A stretch of 64,000 nucleotides of DNA from the NCBI RefSeq assembly GCF_002285795.1, contig NZ_CP022961.1, positions 2,732,001-2,796,000 on the forward strand, read 5' to 3'. This stretch comes from Plantactinospora sp. KBS50 (GTDB lineage Bacteria > Actinomycetota > Actinomycetes > Mycobacteriales > Micromonosporaceae). Position 1 is the stretch's first letter. Each line of letters begins with the position of its first letter. The translations under genes and the position numbers were made by a program. This document shows positions 37,403 to 46,363 of the stretch, piece by piece. The notes beneath the pieces were generated by a model. That model was not told where the DNA came from. It did no database searches and saw only the letters and a program-made list of their open reading frames with translations.

Positions 37403-38878
37403 ATGAGGCTTGCCAGAGCCCGGCCGCCGGCCGCGGCGCTCGGCTGCGCCGCGCTGGCCGCCGGGATGCTCCTGGTCGGTTCGCCCGCCCGGGCGGCCGA
37501 CCAGGTGGTCCTGGCCAAGGGCCACACCGATGCCGTCGACGTGCACTACGAGGACGGTGCGCTGCGCCTGCGCGTACACGACGACACCGTCAGCCCGTCG
37601 GTGACCCGGGATCCCGCGGACGTGACGTTCCAGGTGCTCCCGGCCGCCGAGACCGCGGTGCCCGATTTGCCGGCGTTCGCGTTCCTCGGCGACCCGGGGA
37701 CCCAGGTCTGGCTGCTGCCGCAGGTGCAGGACCCGGCGCTGCTCTGGCCGGGGTGGAACACCACCGGGTTGACCTCCGGCGTCTTCGCCGAGGACCGGGT
37801 CACGATCAGTCTTGTCGGGGTCGACGGACCGGGCGACGTGACCGTGTTCGACACCGACTCACTCGGCACGCCGAACGTCAGGTTCCGCAGCTCCGACGGC
37901 CTGCCGGACGCGTTGTCCGTGCCGGTGCACACGCACGCGCACGCCAGCTGGGTGTTCGGCGCGACCGGCAGCTACACCCTGACGTTCCAGGCGGACGCGA
38001 CCCTCGCCGACGGGCAGACGCGCAGCACCGGTCCGGTGGACTACCACTTCGTGGTCGGCGACCTCGACGGGGACGGCGGGACCGCGCCCGGCCTCGCCGT
38101 CTCCGGGATGTCGGACGGGGAGTACCAGCCCGGCGACCAGGTCACCCTCCAGGCCGTCCAGACGCCCCAGGGAGAGCTGACCTCGTACCAGTGGTTCAGC
38201 AAACGGCCGGACGACACCGACTTCACTCCCGTCGAGGGGGAGACCGGGGCGGCGTACGCCTTCACCGCGACGCGTGCGCTCAACGGCAGCGAGTACCTGG
38301 TCAAGCTGTACGACGGCGACACGGTCGTGGCGACCAGCGAGCCGGTCGCGCTCTGGGTGGCCTTCCCGCCGGAGGGCAGCGGCACGACCAAGTCGATCAC
38401 CGCGTCCATCAACGGATCCGGCGGGGCACTGGTGATCAGTGTGGACCCGCAGGACCGCGCGGTGGTGCTGCCGCCCGCGGCGCTGTCCGCGACCGGCGAC
38501 CGCTGGGAGAGCGTCGGGCAGTTGCGGCCGGTGACGGTCACCGACACCCGGTCGGCCCGGCCCGGCTGGAGCGCGACCGGACAGGTGACGGACGGATTCC
38601 GCACGGACGACGGTACGTCGTTCAGCGGCAGCTACCTCGGCTGGACCCCGACGGTCATCTCCCAGGCGGCGCAGCAGGGGGTGGTGGCGGGTCCCGTCGC
38701 GGAGCCCTACGAGGTCGGTCAGGCCGGCACCGGGCTCGGGGGCAACGCCGTGCTCGGCACCGCGCCGGCCGGGGCCGGGCTGGGCACCGCCCGGCTCGAC
38801 GCCGGGCTCCGGCTCAGCGTTCCCACCGACACCCCCGCCGGCACCTACGTCGGCACCCTCACCCTCACGGCGATCTGA
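37403..38878 (+). CDS. Secreted choice-of-anchor M domain protein with Ig-like and WxL-like domains
   Basis: 491 residues with a Sec signal peptide (cleavage likely after ARA near residue 31). Residues about 33-225 form the actinobacterial surface-anchored repeat domain: it opens with KGHTDAVDVHYEDG and closes with HTHAHASWVFGATGSY. An Ig-like segment (about 235-330) follows. The C-terminal 150 residues resemble a WxL wall-binding domain (GWTPTVIS, ending AGTYVGTLTLTAI). There is no membrane anchor, so wall attachment through the WxL-like part, with the DUF916-like neighbour as partner, is inferred. It is the first gene after a Zur-box-like site, suggesting expression in zinc starvation. GAAAGGAA precedes the ATG. 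Confidence 0.82.
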   Translation: MRLARARPPAAALGCAALAAGMLLVGSPARAADQVVLAKGHTDAVDVHYEDGALRLRVHDDTVSPSVTRDPADVTFQVLPAAETAVPDLPAFAFLGDPGTQVWLLPQVQDPALLWPGWNTTGLTSGVFAEDRVTISLVGVDGPGDVTVFDTDSLGTPNVRFRSSDGLPDALSVPVHTHAHASWVFGATGSYTLTFQADATLADGQTRSTGPVDYHFVVGDLDGDGGTAPGLAVSGMSDGEYQPGDQVTLQAVQTPQGELTSYQWFSKRPDDTDFTPVEGETGAAYAFTATRALNGSEYLVKLYDGDTVVATSEPVALWVAFPPEGSGTTKSITASINGSGGALVISVDPQDRAVVLPPAALSATGDRWESVGQLRPVTVTDTRSARPGWSATGQVTDGFRTDDGTSFSGSYLGWTPTVISQAAQQGVVAGPVAEPYEVGQAGTGLGGNAVLGTAPAGAGLGTARLDAGLRLSVPTDTPAGTYVGTLTLTAI

Positions 38879-38928
38879 CCGGCGGGGTCCGGGACGACGC
38901 GACGGCGCGTCGTCCCGGACCCCGCCGG
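38879..38928. terminator. Perfect 23-bp stem-loop
   Basis: CCGGCGGGGTCC...GGACCCCGCCGG forms a 23-bp uninterrupted stem with a 4-base loop (acgg at 38902-38905), beginning directly after the stop codon at 38878. There is no T tract. It should terminate or attenuate transcription, or protect the mRNA 3' end, between the first surface gene and the DUF916-like gene. Confidence 0.8.
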
Positions 38929-38954
38929 CCGCCGTACCCGGATCGGATGCCTTC

Positions 38955-39985
38955 ATGCTCACCCGACTGCTTCTCGCCCTGGCCGTTCTCGCCTCGCCGG
39001 CCGCCGTGGCCGGGGCCGCTGCGCCCCCACCGCGGGCGGTCAGCGGTGACGCGCTGACCTGGTCCGTCGCACCGGCCGGGCCGAAGGGTCCGAACGGCCG
39101 CCCGGCCCTGACCTACAAGCTCGACCCCGGGGCCACCCTCACCGACCACGTCGCGGTCACCAACCACTCGAAGCGCCCGCTGACGTTGCGTCTCGCGGCG
39201 AGCGACGCGTTCACCGCCGCCGGCGGCGCCTTCGCCCTGCGGGCCGGCGACGCCCGGCCGACCGACGTCGGCTCGTGGGTACGCCTCGACCGCTCGACCA
39301 TCGTCGTCCCGTCGACCAGCCAGATCGTCGTACCGGTCACGATCGCCGTTCCGGACGACGCCACCCCCGGCGACCACGTCGGTGGTGTCGTGGCGTCGCT
39401 GGTCTCGGAGGTCACCGCGGCCGACGGCAACCGGGTCGCCGTCGATCACCGGGTCGGCACCCGGATCTACCTGCGGGTGACCGGCGCACTGCGGCCCGAA
39501 CTCAGCGTCGTCGACGCCCGGGTCGTCGTGTCCCCTCCTGGAACCCGCTGCGACTGCCCACGATCAGCACCGAGTTCACGGTTCGCAACACCGGCAACGT
39601 CCGGCTCTCCGCCCGGCCCTCCGCGCGGGTGCACACCCTCTTCGGGCTCGGATCCCGGCGCGGTGCGGCGACCGCGATACCGGAGATCCTGCCGGGCGGC
39701 GAACTGCGGACCCGCACCACCGCCGCGGAGGTCATCCCGCTCCTGCGGGCATGGACGACGGTCGAGGCCAACCCGGCCGCGGTGGATGGCGACGCCGTCG
39801 GCTTGCCCGCGGGTGGTACCTGGCGGACGGCCTCCTGGCTCGTGCCCTGGCCGCAGGTGGTGCTGCTGCTCGTGCTCGCCGCACTGGTCGCCGGCTGGCT
39901 CGCCGGCCGCCGGCGTCGTCGCCGGCCGGCTGCCGCCCCGCGCGACGCCGGACGCCGCGGCCGCGACCGGGCCACCGTTTCCTGA
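38955..39985 (+). CDS. DUF916-like (WxL-interacting-type) membrane-anchored surface protein (apparent frameshift)
   Basis: Read as one protein of about 343 residues after adding one C to the C4 run at 39532-39535. A signal peptide (residues 1-25) is followed by a beta-rich domain with DPGATLTDHVAVTNHS, VGSWVRLD and VPDDATPGDHVGGV, the pattern of the DUF916 / WxL peptidoglycan-binding family. A second beta domain (FTVRNTGNVRLSARP) follows, then one transmembrane helix near 290-312 and a highly basic tail. In Firmicutes such proteins sit beside WxL proteins and help hold them at the wall; the preceding gene ends in a WxL-like domain. Confidence 0.75.
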
Positions 39986-40014
39986 CCGTCTGGCGACACC
40001 GCCGAGAGGACATC

Positions 40015-41514
40015 ATGCGACCCACCAGGATCATGGCACTCGCGGGGGCGGCGCTGCTCGCGTCGGCGGCACCCGCACCGGCGTCGGCGGCACCCGCACC
40101 GCCGCCGAGGGTCACCGCCGACGGCGCCGACCTCATCGTGGTCACGGCCGGGCCAGGCCGGCTCTCGTTGCGGTTGCGGGAAGCCGGCGAGGCTCCGGAC
40201 GCCGCGGGCCGGGAGCCCGGCTCGGTCCGGCTCGGTCCGGCCGGCGGCCTGACGGCCCGTGTGCCCGCCGACCCCGACTTCGCCTTTCTGGGCGCGCCCG
40301 GCACGGCCGTGTGGTCGCTGTCCGCGGGTGGCCCCGGGTTCCCCGCGCTCGACACCACCGGCGTACGTCCCGGAACCGTGCGCGGCGACGTCGTCACGCT
40401 CGACCTGGCCGGGGTGCGGGGACCCGGCTCGTTCGCGGCCTACACGCTGTCGCCGTGGGGGCGGCCGACGATCCTGCTCGACAGCGACGGCGCGACGACG
40501 ACCCGACTGCCGGTCGGACGGCGGCTGGGCGGGCTGGCCTGGACGTTCGACGCGCCGGGCGAGTACCGGCTTACCTTCCGGGTCACCGCGTCCGCACCCG
40601 CCGGAGGAACGCTCCACGACGAGGCCAGCTATCTCGTCGAGGTCCCGGCGCTGGCGCCGGGCGAGCCGGTGGTCGCGGCGACAGCGCCGGGCACGGCGCC
40701 CGCGACGTCGCCGGCCGGCGCGCGGGCTCTGGCCGTGCAAACGGGGACCCCGGCCGCCGGTGCCCGCACGGTCATCAGCGCGGGCCACGTCGACATGGGG
40801 CCACAACTCGACGGCGGTGCCTGGCGGGTGCGGCTCAAGGACGACTCGACCTCCCCCGCGACCTGGCGGGAACTGGCCGACGTGGTGCTCAAGGTGACCG
40901 ACAAGGCCAAGGTCGCCGTACCGTCCGGAGCCGGGTACGCGTTCCTGGGCGCGGCGGGCTCGACGGTCTACCTGCTTCCGCAGTCGCAGCAGTCGGGCAT
41001 CGTCTGGCCCGGCTGGAACACCCAGCACGAGTCGGTGGTGAACGGAACCAGGGGAAACGTCACCTGGCGACTCAAGGGCGTCACCGGACCGGGGGAGTTC
41101 AAGCTCTTCCTCACCGGCTCCTTCGGCACGCCGGAGGTGCTGTTCGACTCGGCGAAGTCGCTGCCGCAGCAGGTGAGCATCCCACCGAACACGCACGCGC
41201 ACGGCAACTGGGCCTTCACGAGGGCCGGCCACTACCAACTGGCGGTCGAGATGACCGGCACGACCATCGCGGGCACGCCGGTGAGCGACACCAGGACGCT
41301 GTCCGTCGCGGTCGGGGACGCCACCGACGCGCAGGCCGGGTTCGGGTCGGACGACGACGCGGCCGCGGGTGGCGCGTCGGCGGGCGGCGGCCTGGCCAGG
41401 ACCGGGGCCAACGTGCTGGCCGCCGCGGGCGTCGGCGTCCTGCTGCTCGCCGCGGGAGCGCTGGTGCTGATCGTGACGCGCCGCCGGAGTCCGAAGCCCG
41501 GAACGCCTTCCTAA
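40015..41514 (+). CDS. Surface protein with two anchored-repeat domains and an LARTG sorting signal
   Basis: 499 residues from ATG 40015, preceded by GAGAGGA. It has a signal peptide (to about residue 28), a first diverged repeat domain (about 35-215), an Ala/Pro linker, and a second canonical domain (about 250-440) opening SAGHVDMGPQLDG and closing NTHAHGNWAF. The C-terminus reads GGLARTGANVL, then a hydrophobic helix and RRR: a class E-type sortase signal of the LAxTG form. It is therefore likely to be covalently anchored to peptidoglycan. It probably displays metal-capturing or scaffold domains for the ABC importer encoded downstream. Confidence 0.82.
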   Translation: MRPTRIMALAGAALLASAAPAPASAAPAPPPRVTADGADLIVVTAGPGRLSLRLREAGEAPDAAGREPGSVRLGPAGGLTARVPADPDFAFLGAPGTAVWSLSAGGPGFPALDTTGVRPGTVRGDVVTLDLAGVRGPGSFAAYTLSPWGRPTILLDSDGATTTRLPVGRRLGGLAWTFDAPGEYRLTFRVTASAPAGGTLHDEASYLVEVPALAPGEPVVAATAPGTAPATSPAGARALAVQTGTPAAGARTVISAGHVDMGPQLDGGAWRVRLKDDSTSPATWRELADVVLKVTDKAKVAVPSGAGYAFLGAAGSTVYLLPQSQQSGIVWPGWNTQHESVVNGTRGNVTWRLKGVTGPGEFKLFLTGSFGTPEVLFDSAKSLPQQVSIPPNTHAHGNWAFTRAGHYQLAVEMTGTTIAGTPVSDTRTLSVAVGDATDAQAGFGSDDDAAAGGASAGGGLARTGANVLAAAGVGVLLLAAGALVLIVTRRRSPKPGTPS

Positions 41515-41520
41515 AGAAGA

Positions 41521-41535
41521 TGAAAACCGTTACCA
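41521..41535. promoter_or_regulatory. Zur-box-like site, internal promoter
   Basis: TGAAAACCGTTACCA matches 12 of 15 positions of TGAAAACGGTTTTCA. It begins seven bases after the previous stop and ends 51 bp before the GTG at 41587. It suggests a second Zur-controlled promoter driving the ABC-transporter half of the locus. Confidence 0.62.
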
Positions 41536-41586
41536 TCTAGCTCCCGTCGTCCAAAAGGGACGGTGGATGTTCGAGGAGGAACGTAC

Positions 41587-42243
41587 GTGCGTAAACCCAT
41601 CCGCCTGATGATCGGCGGCGGTGCGCTGGCCGCGGCACTGCTCGGCACGGCCGTGCCGGCACAGGCCGCCGCCGTCCCGGTCGTGCTCAGCGCCGGCCAC
41701 GTCGACGTCGTGGACGTCGAGTACGAGGACGGCGAACTCGAGATCGGCGTGCACGACGAGACCGTCGAGCCCGGCGTCGAGCGCGAACCGTCCGAGGTCG
41801 TCTTCCTGGTGAAGAGGGCGGCGAAGACCACCGTTCCGGCGGCCCCGGAATTCGGGTTCCTCGGCGCGGCCGGCTCGCCGGTGTGGATCCTGCCGGAGAT
41901 CCAGAACGAGGACCTGCTCTGGGCCGGCTTCTCCACCGAGGAACTCGAATCCGGGGTCTTCGTCGATGACTCGGTCACCGTCAACGTCGTCCAGGTACAC
42001 GGTCCCGGCCACGTGGCCAGCTACACCGAGGACGCGGTCGGCGCGCCGCATGTCCTGTTCGACAGCGGGGACGGCCTGCCCGACGCGGCGCCGCTGACCG
42101 CCGGGCTGCACCAGCACGCGAACTGGGCGTTCCAGAGGGCCGGCCGTTACTGCGTCACGGTCGAGGCGACCGCGACCCTGGCGGACACCGGCGAGACGGT
42201 GACCTCCGAGCGGGTCACGTACACCTTCGTGGTGCAGCCGTGA
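41587..42243 (+). CDS. Secreted single-domain choice-of-anchor M protein
   Basis: 218 residues from GTG 41587, preceded by GAGGAGGA. After the signal peptide (AQAA cleavage near residue 28) the whole mature protein is one repeat domain: SAGHVDVVDVEYEDG at the start and GLHQHANWAFQRAGRY near the end. It has no anchor, so it may be soluble or bind other wall proteins. The GHxD and HxH elements are histidine/aspartate-rich and could bind zinc. It overlaps the next gene by GTGA. Confidence 0.82.
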   Translation: MRKPIRLMIGGGALAAALLGTAVPAQAAAVPVVLSAGHVDVVDVEYEDGELEIGVHDETVEPGVEREPSEVVFLVKRAAKTTVPAAPEFGFLGAAGSPVWILPEIQNEDLLWAGFSTEELESGVFVDDSVTVNVVQVHGPGHVASYTEDAVGAPHVLFDSGDGLPDAAPLTAGLHQHANWAFQRAGRYCVTVEATATLADTGETVTSERVTYTFVVQP

Positions 42244-42908
42244 GGGCCGCGCTGACCGGCCGTCGCGCCGGCCGCGTCGCGACCGTGGCGGTTCTGCTCG
42301 CGACGGCCGTCACCGGCGCGGTCGCCGCTCCGGCGCAGGCCGCCCCGGTCACCCTGACCAGCGGGCACGTCGACGTTCTCGACATCGACTACGCCAGCGG
42401 CGCGCTCACGCTCGCCGTCCTGGACGGGACCGGGTCGACCGATGTCCAGCGTGCTCCCGCCGACGTCGTCCTCCAGGTGCCCGCCGCCGCGAAGGTCATC
42501 GTGCCGAGCGGCTCGGCCTGGTCGTTCCTCGGCCCGGCGGGCGGCACCGCCTGGGTGCTGCCGCAGTCCAACACCGCCGGCCTGCTGTACGCGGGGTGGA
42601 ACACCCTGGACGTCCCCAGCGGGGTGCTGCAACTGAACTCCGTCACGGTCAAGCTCACCGGAGTGAGCGGGCCGGGAACGTTCAGCGTCTACACCGTGTC
42701 CGGCGGCACGCCCACCCGGCTGTACGACAGCAGCGACGGGCTGCCCGACACCCGGACCGTGGCCCGCAACACCCACGCGCACGCCAACTGGGGCTTCACG
42801 GCCCCCGGCACCTACACGGTCAGCTTCGAGGTGACCGGAAGGCTCGCGTCCACCGGAGCCACGATCAGCAGCGGCGTCCAGGCGTTCACCTTCACCGTCC
42901 TGCCCTGA
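42240..42908 (+). CDS. Secreted single-domain choice-of-anchor M protein, paralogue
   Basis: 222 residues with a signal peptide (AQAA near residue 35) and one repeat domain: TSGHVDVLDIDYASG opens it and NTHAHANWGFTAPGTY closes it. It is a clear paralogue of the gene immediately upstream, probably from tandem duplication followed by divergence. Some acidic residues in the opening motif are replaced (LDGTGST in place of HDDT). Confidence 0.82.
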   Translation: MRAALTGRRAGRVATVAVLLATAVTGAVAAPAQAAPVTLTSGHVDVLDIDYASGALTLAVLDGTGSTDVQRAPADVVLQVPAAAKVIVPSGSAWSFLGPAGGTAWVLPQSNTAGLLYAGWNTLDVPSGVLQLNSVTVKLTGVSGPGTFSVYTVSGGTPTRLYDSSDGLPDTRTVARNTHAHANWGFTAPGTYTVSFEVTGRLASTGATISSGVQAFTFTVLP

Positions 42909-42923
42909 CGGGCCGACCCGAGG

Positions 42924-42964
42924 GTCGCGGGTCCGCTCCACGCCAATTGGAGCGGACCCGCGAC
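42924..42964. terminator. Perfect 17-bp stem-loop
   Basis: GTCGCGGGTCCGCTCCA pairs perfectly with its complement 42948-42964 across a 7-base loop (42941-42947). It lies 15 bp after a stop and 38 bp before the ABC substrate-binding gene, with no T tract. It could reduce read-through between surface proteins and transporter or stabilise one mRNA segment. Confidence 0.72.
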
Positions 42965-43002
42965 GACCGCCAACCGTACCCGTGGCAGGAGGAAACGGAG
43001 AG

Positions 43003-44564
43003 GTGAGGCAGCGACTGGCCGGCGCGGTGGCCGCCGTCGTGGCGGCGACCGCCACGACGGCGTGCTCGGCGCCGCCGACCTTCGACCGCGACGGGCACCG
43101 GGTCCAGGTGGTCACCACCACCGGGATCCTGGCCGACCTGGTCCGCAACGTCGGCGGCGACCGGGTCGTGGTCGACCCGATAGTGCCGGACAACGCCGAC
43201 ACCCACGTCTACGAACCGACCCTGCGCGACGTGCGCAACATCGTCTACGCCGACCTGGCGTTCAGCAACTATCTGCTGCTGGAGGCGCAGAACGTCATCA
43301 GGGCCCTGGACGCCAACCTGCCCCGCGGCGTACCGAACATCTCCCTCGCCGAGGGCGCCACCAGGTACGCGGCCGAGATCATCCCGCTGGTGGAGGACGT
43401 CTCGCTGGACACCATCTGGCTCGGGCTGCGCGCGCGTGGCGCCGGCCAGGCGTACGGCGTCGACCGGTCCTCCGACATCCGGCTGTCCGCGACCGCGCTC
43501 GACGGACCCGGCCGGCTGGTGGCCTACCTGACCGAGTCGTTCGGCCAGCCCGAGATCTACTTCGACTCCGGCGACGGGTTCGACGCCGCGAACGGGTTCC
43601 GGGATGACACCGCCGTCCTGCCGCCGGCCGCCCACACCCACATGAGCTGGGCGTTCACCGCCCCCGGTGTCTACCGGCTGACGTTGCGGGCGGCACTGGC
43701 CGTCAGCGACGACAGCAGGCCGGTCCCGCTCGGCGAGCGGACCTTCACCTTCGCCGTCGGGGTGGACCCGCACACGTCGACCGGCATCGACGAGCCGACG
43801 GTGCTGCGCGACGGGCACACGGACATCTCCGTCGACATCGACACCGCACAGGTGTACCTGTACGCGGACCCGAGCGGCGGCGGCGACGTCCGGCAGGAAC
43901 GCTACGACCCGGACCGCACCGTCATCGAGGTGCCGGCCAAGGCGCTCCAGGAGATCCCCGCCGGCCCGGCATTCCGCTTCCTGGGCCGGCCGGGCCAGCG
44001 GATCCACCAACTGCCGCAGGCGGTCCTCGGCCGGCACATCCACGGCGAGATCGACCCCACCTGTGGCAGGACGTCGGCAACGCCCAGGCGTACGTCGAAC
44101 TGATCCGCGACACGCTGATCGGGGTCGACCCCGCCGGCACGGCGGCCTACCGCGCGAACACCGAGCGGTACCTGCGGGAACTCGACGACCTGGACGACTA
44201 CGTGCGGACGAGAATCGCGTCGATTCCGGCGGCGAACCGGCAACTGGTCACGACGCACGACGCCTTCGCCTACCTGTCCCACGCGTACGGGATCCCGGTC
44301 GCCGGGTTCGTCACCCCCAACCCCGCCGTCGAGCCCAGCCTGGCCGACCGGCACAGACTCACCGAGACGCTGCGCACGCTGCGGATCAGGGCGGTCTTTC
44401 TCGAACCGAACCTGCGCTCCCGCTCCGCCACGCTCGTGGAGGTCGCCCGGGAGCAGCATGTGGCCGTCTGCGACATCTACGGCGACGCCTTCGACGGCCG
44501 CGTCACCACCTACCTGGCGATGATGCGCTTCAACGCGGACTCGCTGAAGAAATGCCTGAGCTGA
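43003..44564 (+). CDS. Zinc/manganese ABC transporter substrate-binding lipoprotein with inserted anchored-repeat segments (apparent frameshift)
   Basis: Read as one protein of about 521 residues after adding one C to the C4 run at 44055-44058. The lipobox TTAC is near residue 21. The ZnuA-like N-lobe has TTTGILADLVRNV and a metal ligand in DADTHVYEP (near 67). The lobe is then interrupted by about 200 residues related to the surface repeat (HTHMSWAFTAPGVY; RDGHTDISVD). The metal site resumes at DPHLWQDV (repaired), TTHDAFAYLSHAYGI and DIYGDAFDG, giving the usual His-His-His-Asp set. This matches the anchored-repeat type substrate-binding protein. GTG 43003 has AGGAGG upstream. Confidence 0.86.
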
Positions 44565-44575
44565 GGACGGCGAAC

Positions 44576-45592
44576 GTGCCCACACCACAATCGTCACGGC
44601 GGCGCCTGACGACCCTGGCCGTGATCGCGGCCGTGTTGACTCTTTCCCCGGCACCGCCCGTGGCCGCGGGCCCTGGCAGCCCGCCCGTGGCCGTGGGCCC
44701 TGGCAGCCCGCCCGCGGCCGTGGGCCCTGGCAGCCCGCCGGCGCCCGCGGACGGGCTGGCGCAGACGCTGGAGGCGAACCAGCCGCAGGCCGAGGGGAAC
44801 GCCGTCCTGGCATCCGGTCACGTCGACATCGGCCCGCGGTACCGGGACGGGAACTGGACCGTCCAGATCCACGACGACTCGGTGCTGCCGGCGGTCTGGC
44901 GGCAGCCCACCGCGACCGTGCTGCGGGTCCGCGACAGCGCCCGGCAACAGGTGCCCGACGACCCGGCGTACGACTTTCTCGGCGCGCAGCCGGGCACCGG
45001 CGTGTACGTGGTCCCACAGACCCAGCAGCCCGACGTTGTCTGGATCGGCTGGAACACGCAGGACCCCGGGGTGCTGGCGGCGATCGACCGCGGCGTCACG
45101 CTGAGCCTGCGCGGCGTCCAGGGACCCGGCCGCCTCACCGTCCACCTGCAGTCCGGCAACCTCGGCGCACCCCAGGTGCTGTGGGACTCAGCCGGGGCGT
45201 ACCCGCAGCCGATCTGGGTCGAGACCAACACGCACACGCACGCGAACTGGGTCTTCGGTGAACCCGGGATCTATCTGCTCGCCGTCACGCTCTCGGCCGA
45301 CCTCGCGGACGGCTCCACCGTCAGCGGCGACGCCGTGCTGCGATTCGCCGTGGGCGACGCCACCGCGCCCGACCGGGCGCTCGCGGCGGCGTTCACCGCG
45401 CCGGTGGCCAGCGGACCGGCGCCCGCCCGCCCGGCAGCGCACGACCCGCGGGACACCGACGACGGTTCTCCCGTACCCCTGCTCGTCGGTGCCGCCGGCG
45501 GTGCCGTGGTCGTGGTGCTGGTCGTGGCCCTCGGCCTGCGGGGGATGGCGGCACGGCGGCGTGCCGAGCGCGAGCATGGGGCGACCCGATGA
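44576..45592 (+). CDS. Membrane-anchored anchored-repeat protein linked to the ABC importer
   Basis: 338 residues from GTG 44576, with GAGGA upstream. It has a signal peptide, a linker with three copies of a 9-residue GPGSPP-containing repeat, then one surface repeat domain (ASGHVDIGPRYRDG ... NTHTHANWVFGEPGIY). It ends with a transmembrane helix near residues 300-322 and a short basic tail. No LPxTG-type motif precedes the helix, so it is probably an integral membrane protein. It overlaps the ATPase gene (ATGA), which ties it to the transporter. Confidence 0.82.
   Translation: MPTPQSSRRRLTTLAVIAAVLTLSPAPPVAAGPGSPPVAVGPGSPPAAVGPGSPPAPADGLAQTLEANQPQAEGNAVLASGHVDIGPRYRDGNWTVQIHDDSVLPAVWRQPTATVLRVRDSARQQVPDDPAYDFLGAQPGTGVYVVPQTQQPDVVWIGWNTQDPGVLAAIDRGVTLSLRGVQGPGRLTVHLQSGNLGAPQVLWDSAGAYPQPIWVETNTHTHANWVFGEPGIYLLAVTLSADLADGSTVSGDAVLRFAVGDATAPDRALAAAFTAPVASGPAPARPAAHDPRDTDDGSPVPLLVGAAGGAVVVVLVVALGLRGMAARRRAEREHGATR
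44657..44737 (+). repeat. 27-bp tandem repeat x3
   Basis: Three 27-bp units starting at 44657, 44684 and 44711, differing at one or two bases, encode a 9-residue GPGSPP-containing linker repeat after the signal peptide of the preceding gene. Near identity suggests recent slippage or recombination. Confidence 0.85.
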
Positions 45593-46362
45593 CGCCGGCT
45601 CTGGAACTGGAGTCGGTCAGCGTGGACCTGGGCCGTCGCGCCGCACTGCGCGCGGCCAGCCTGCGGGTCGACAAGGGCGAACTGGTCGGGCTGGTCGGCC
45701 CGAACGGCGCCGGCAAGACCACGCTGCTGCGTGCCGCACTCGGACTGCTGCCGCTGAAGACCGGTCGGGTGCGGATCGCCGGCCTGCCCGTGCGTCGTGC
45801 CGGCACCACGGCCGGGTACGTGCCGCAGCGCCACGAGTTCGCCTGGTCGTTCCCGGTCTCCGTGCAGGAGGCGGTGATGAGTGGTCTGGTCCGCCGGGTC
45901 GGCCTGTTCCGCCGGCCCGGCGTGCGGCACTGGCGGGCCGTCTGGCAGGCGCTCGACCAGGTCCGCCTCGCCGACCTGCGCCGGCGCCCGATCGGCGAGC
46001 TGTCCGGCGGGCAGCGCCAGCGGGTGCTCGTGGCCCGCGCCCTGGCGGTGGACCCGCCGGTCCTGCTCCTCGACGAGCCCTTCACCGGACTCGACATGCC
46101 CGCGCAGGAACTGCTCAGCACGCTGTTCGGCGCCCTCGCGCGGGAGCGGGCCGTGCTCATGGCGACCCACGACCTGGCCGCGGCCGTGCACCGCTGCGAC
46201 CGGTTGATCCTGCTCAACCGCACCGTCGTCGCGGCCGGGGCGCCGGCGGAACTGCGCGACCCGGCGGTCTGGATGCGGACGTTCGAGGTCGGCCCCGACA
46301 GCCACCTGCTCAGGATCCTGGCCATTGCCGTGCCGGACGGACCCGGGGCGGCGGGTGCCTGA
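45589..46362 (+). CDS. Metal ABC transporter ATP-binding protein (anchored-repeat type)
   Basis: 257 residues. Walker [14 protein letters not shown]-loop region YVPQRHEFAWSFPVSV, signature LSGGQRQRVLVARA, Walker B VLLLDEPF and switch histidine MATHDLA are all intact. The WSFPVSVQE segment after the Q-loop is typical of zinc/manganese importers. It energises uptake with the permease encoded next and the lipoprotein at 43003. Confidence 0.92.
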   Translation: MTPALELESVSVDLGRRAALRAASLRVDKGELVGLVGPNGAGKTTLLRAALGLLPLKTGRVRIAGLPVRRAGTTAGYVPQRHEFAWSFPVSVQEAVMSGLVRRVGLFRRPGVRHWRAVWQALDQVRLADLRRRPIGELSGGQRQRVLVARALAVDPPVLLLDEPFTGLDMPAQELLSTLFGALARERAVLMATHDLAAAVHRCDRLILLNRTVVAAGAPAELRDPAVWMRTFEVGPDSHLLRILAIAVPDGPGAAGA

Positions 46363-46363
46363 C

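Noticed and set aside
44576-45592. Sortase-anchored protein
   Set aside because: It has a C-terminal helix and basic tail but no LPxTG or LAxTG motif before the helix.
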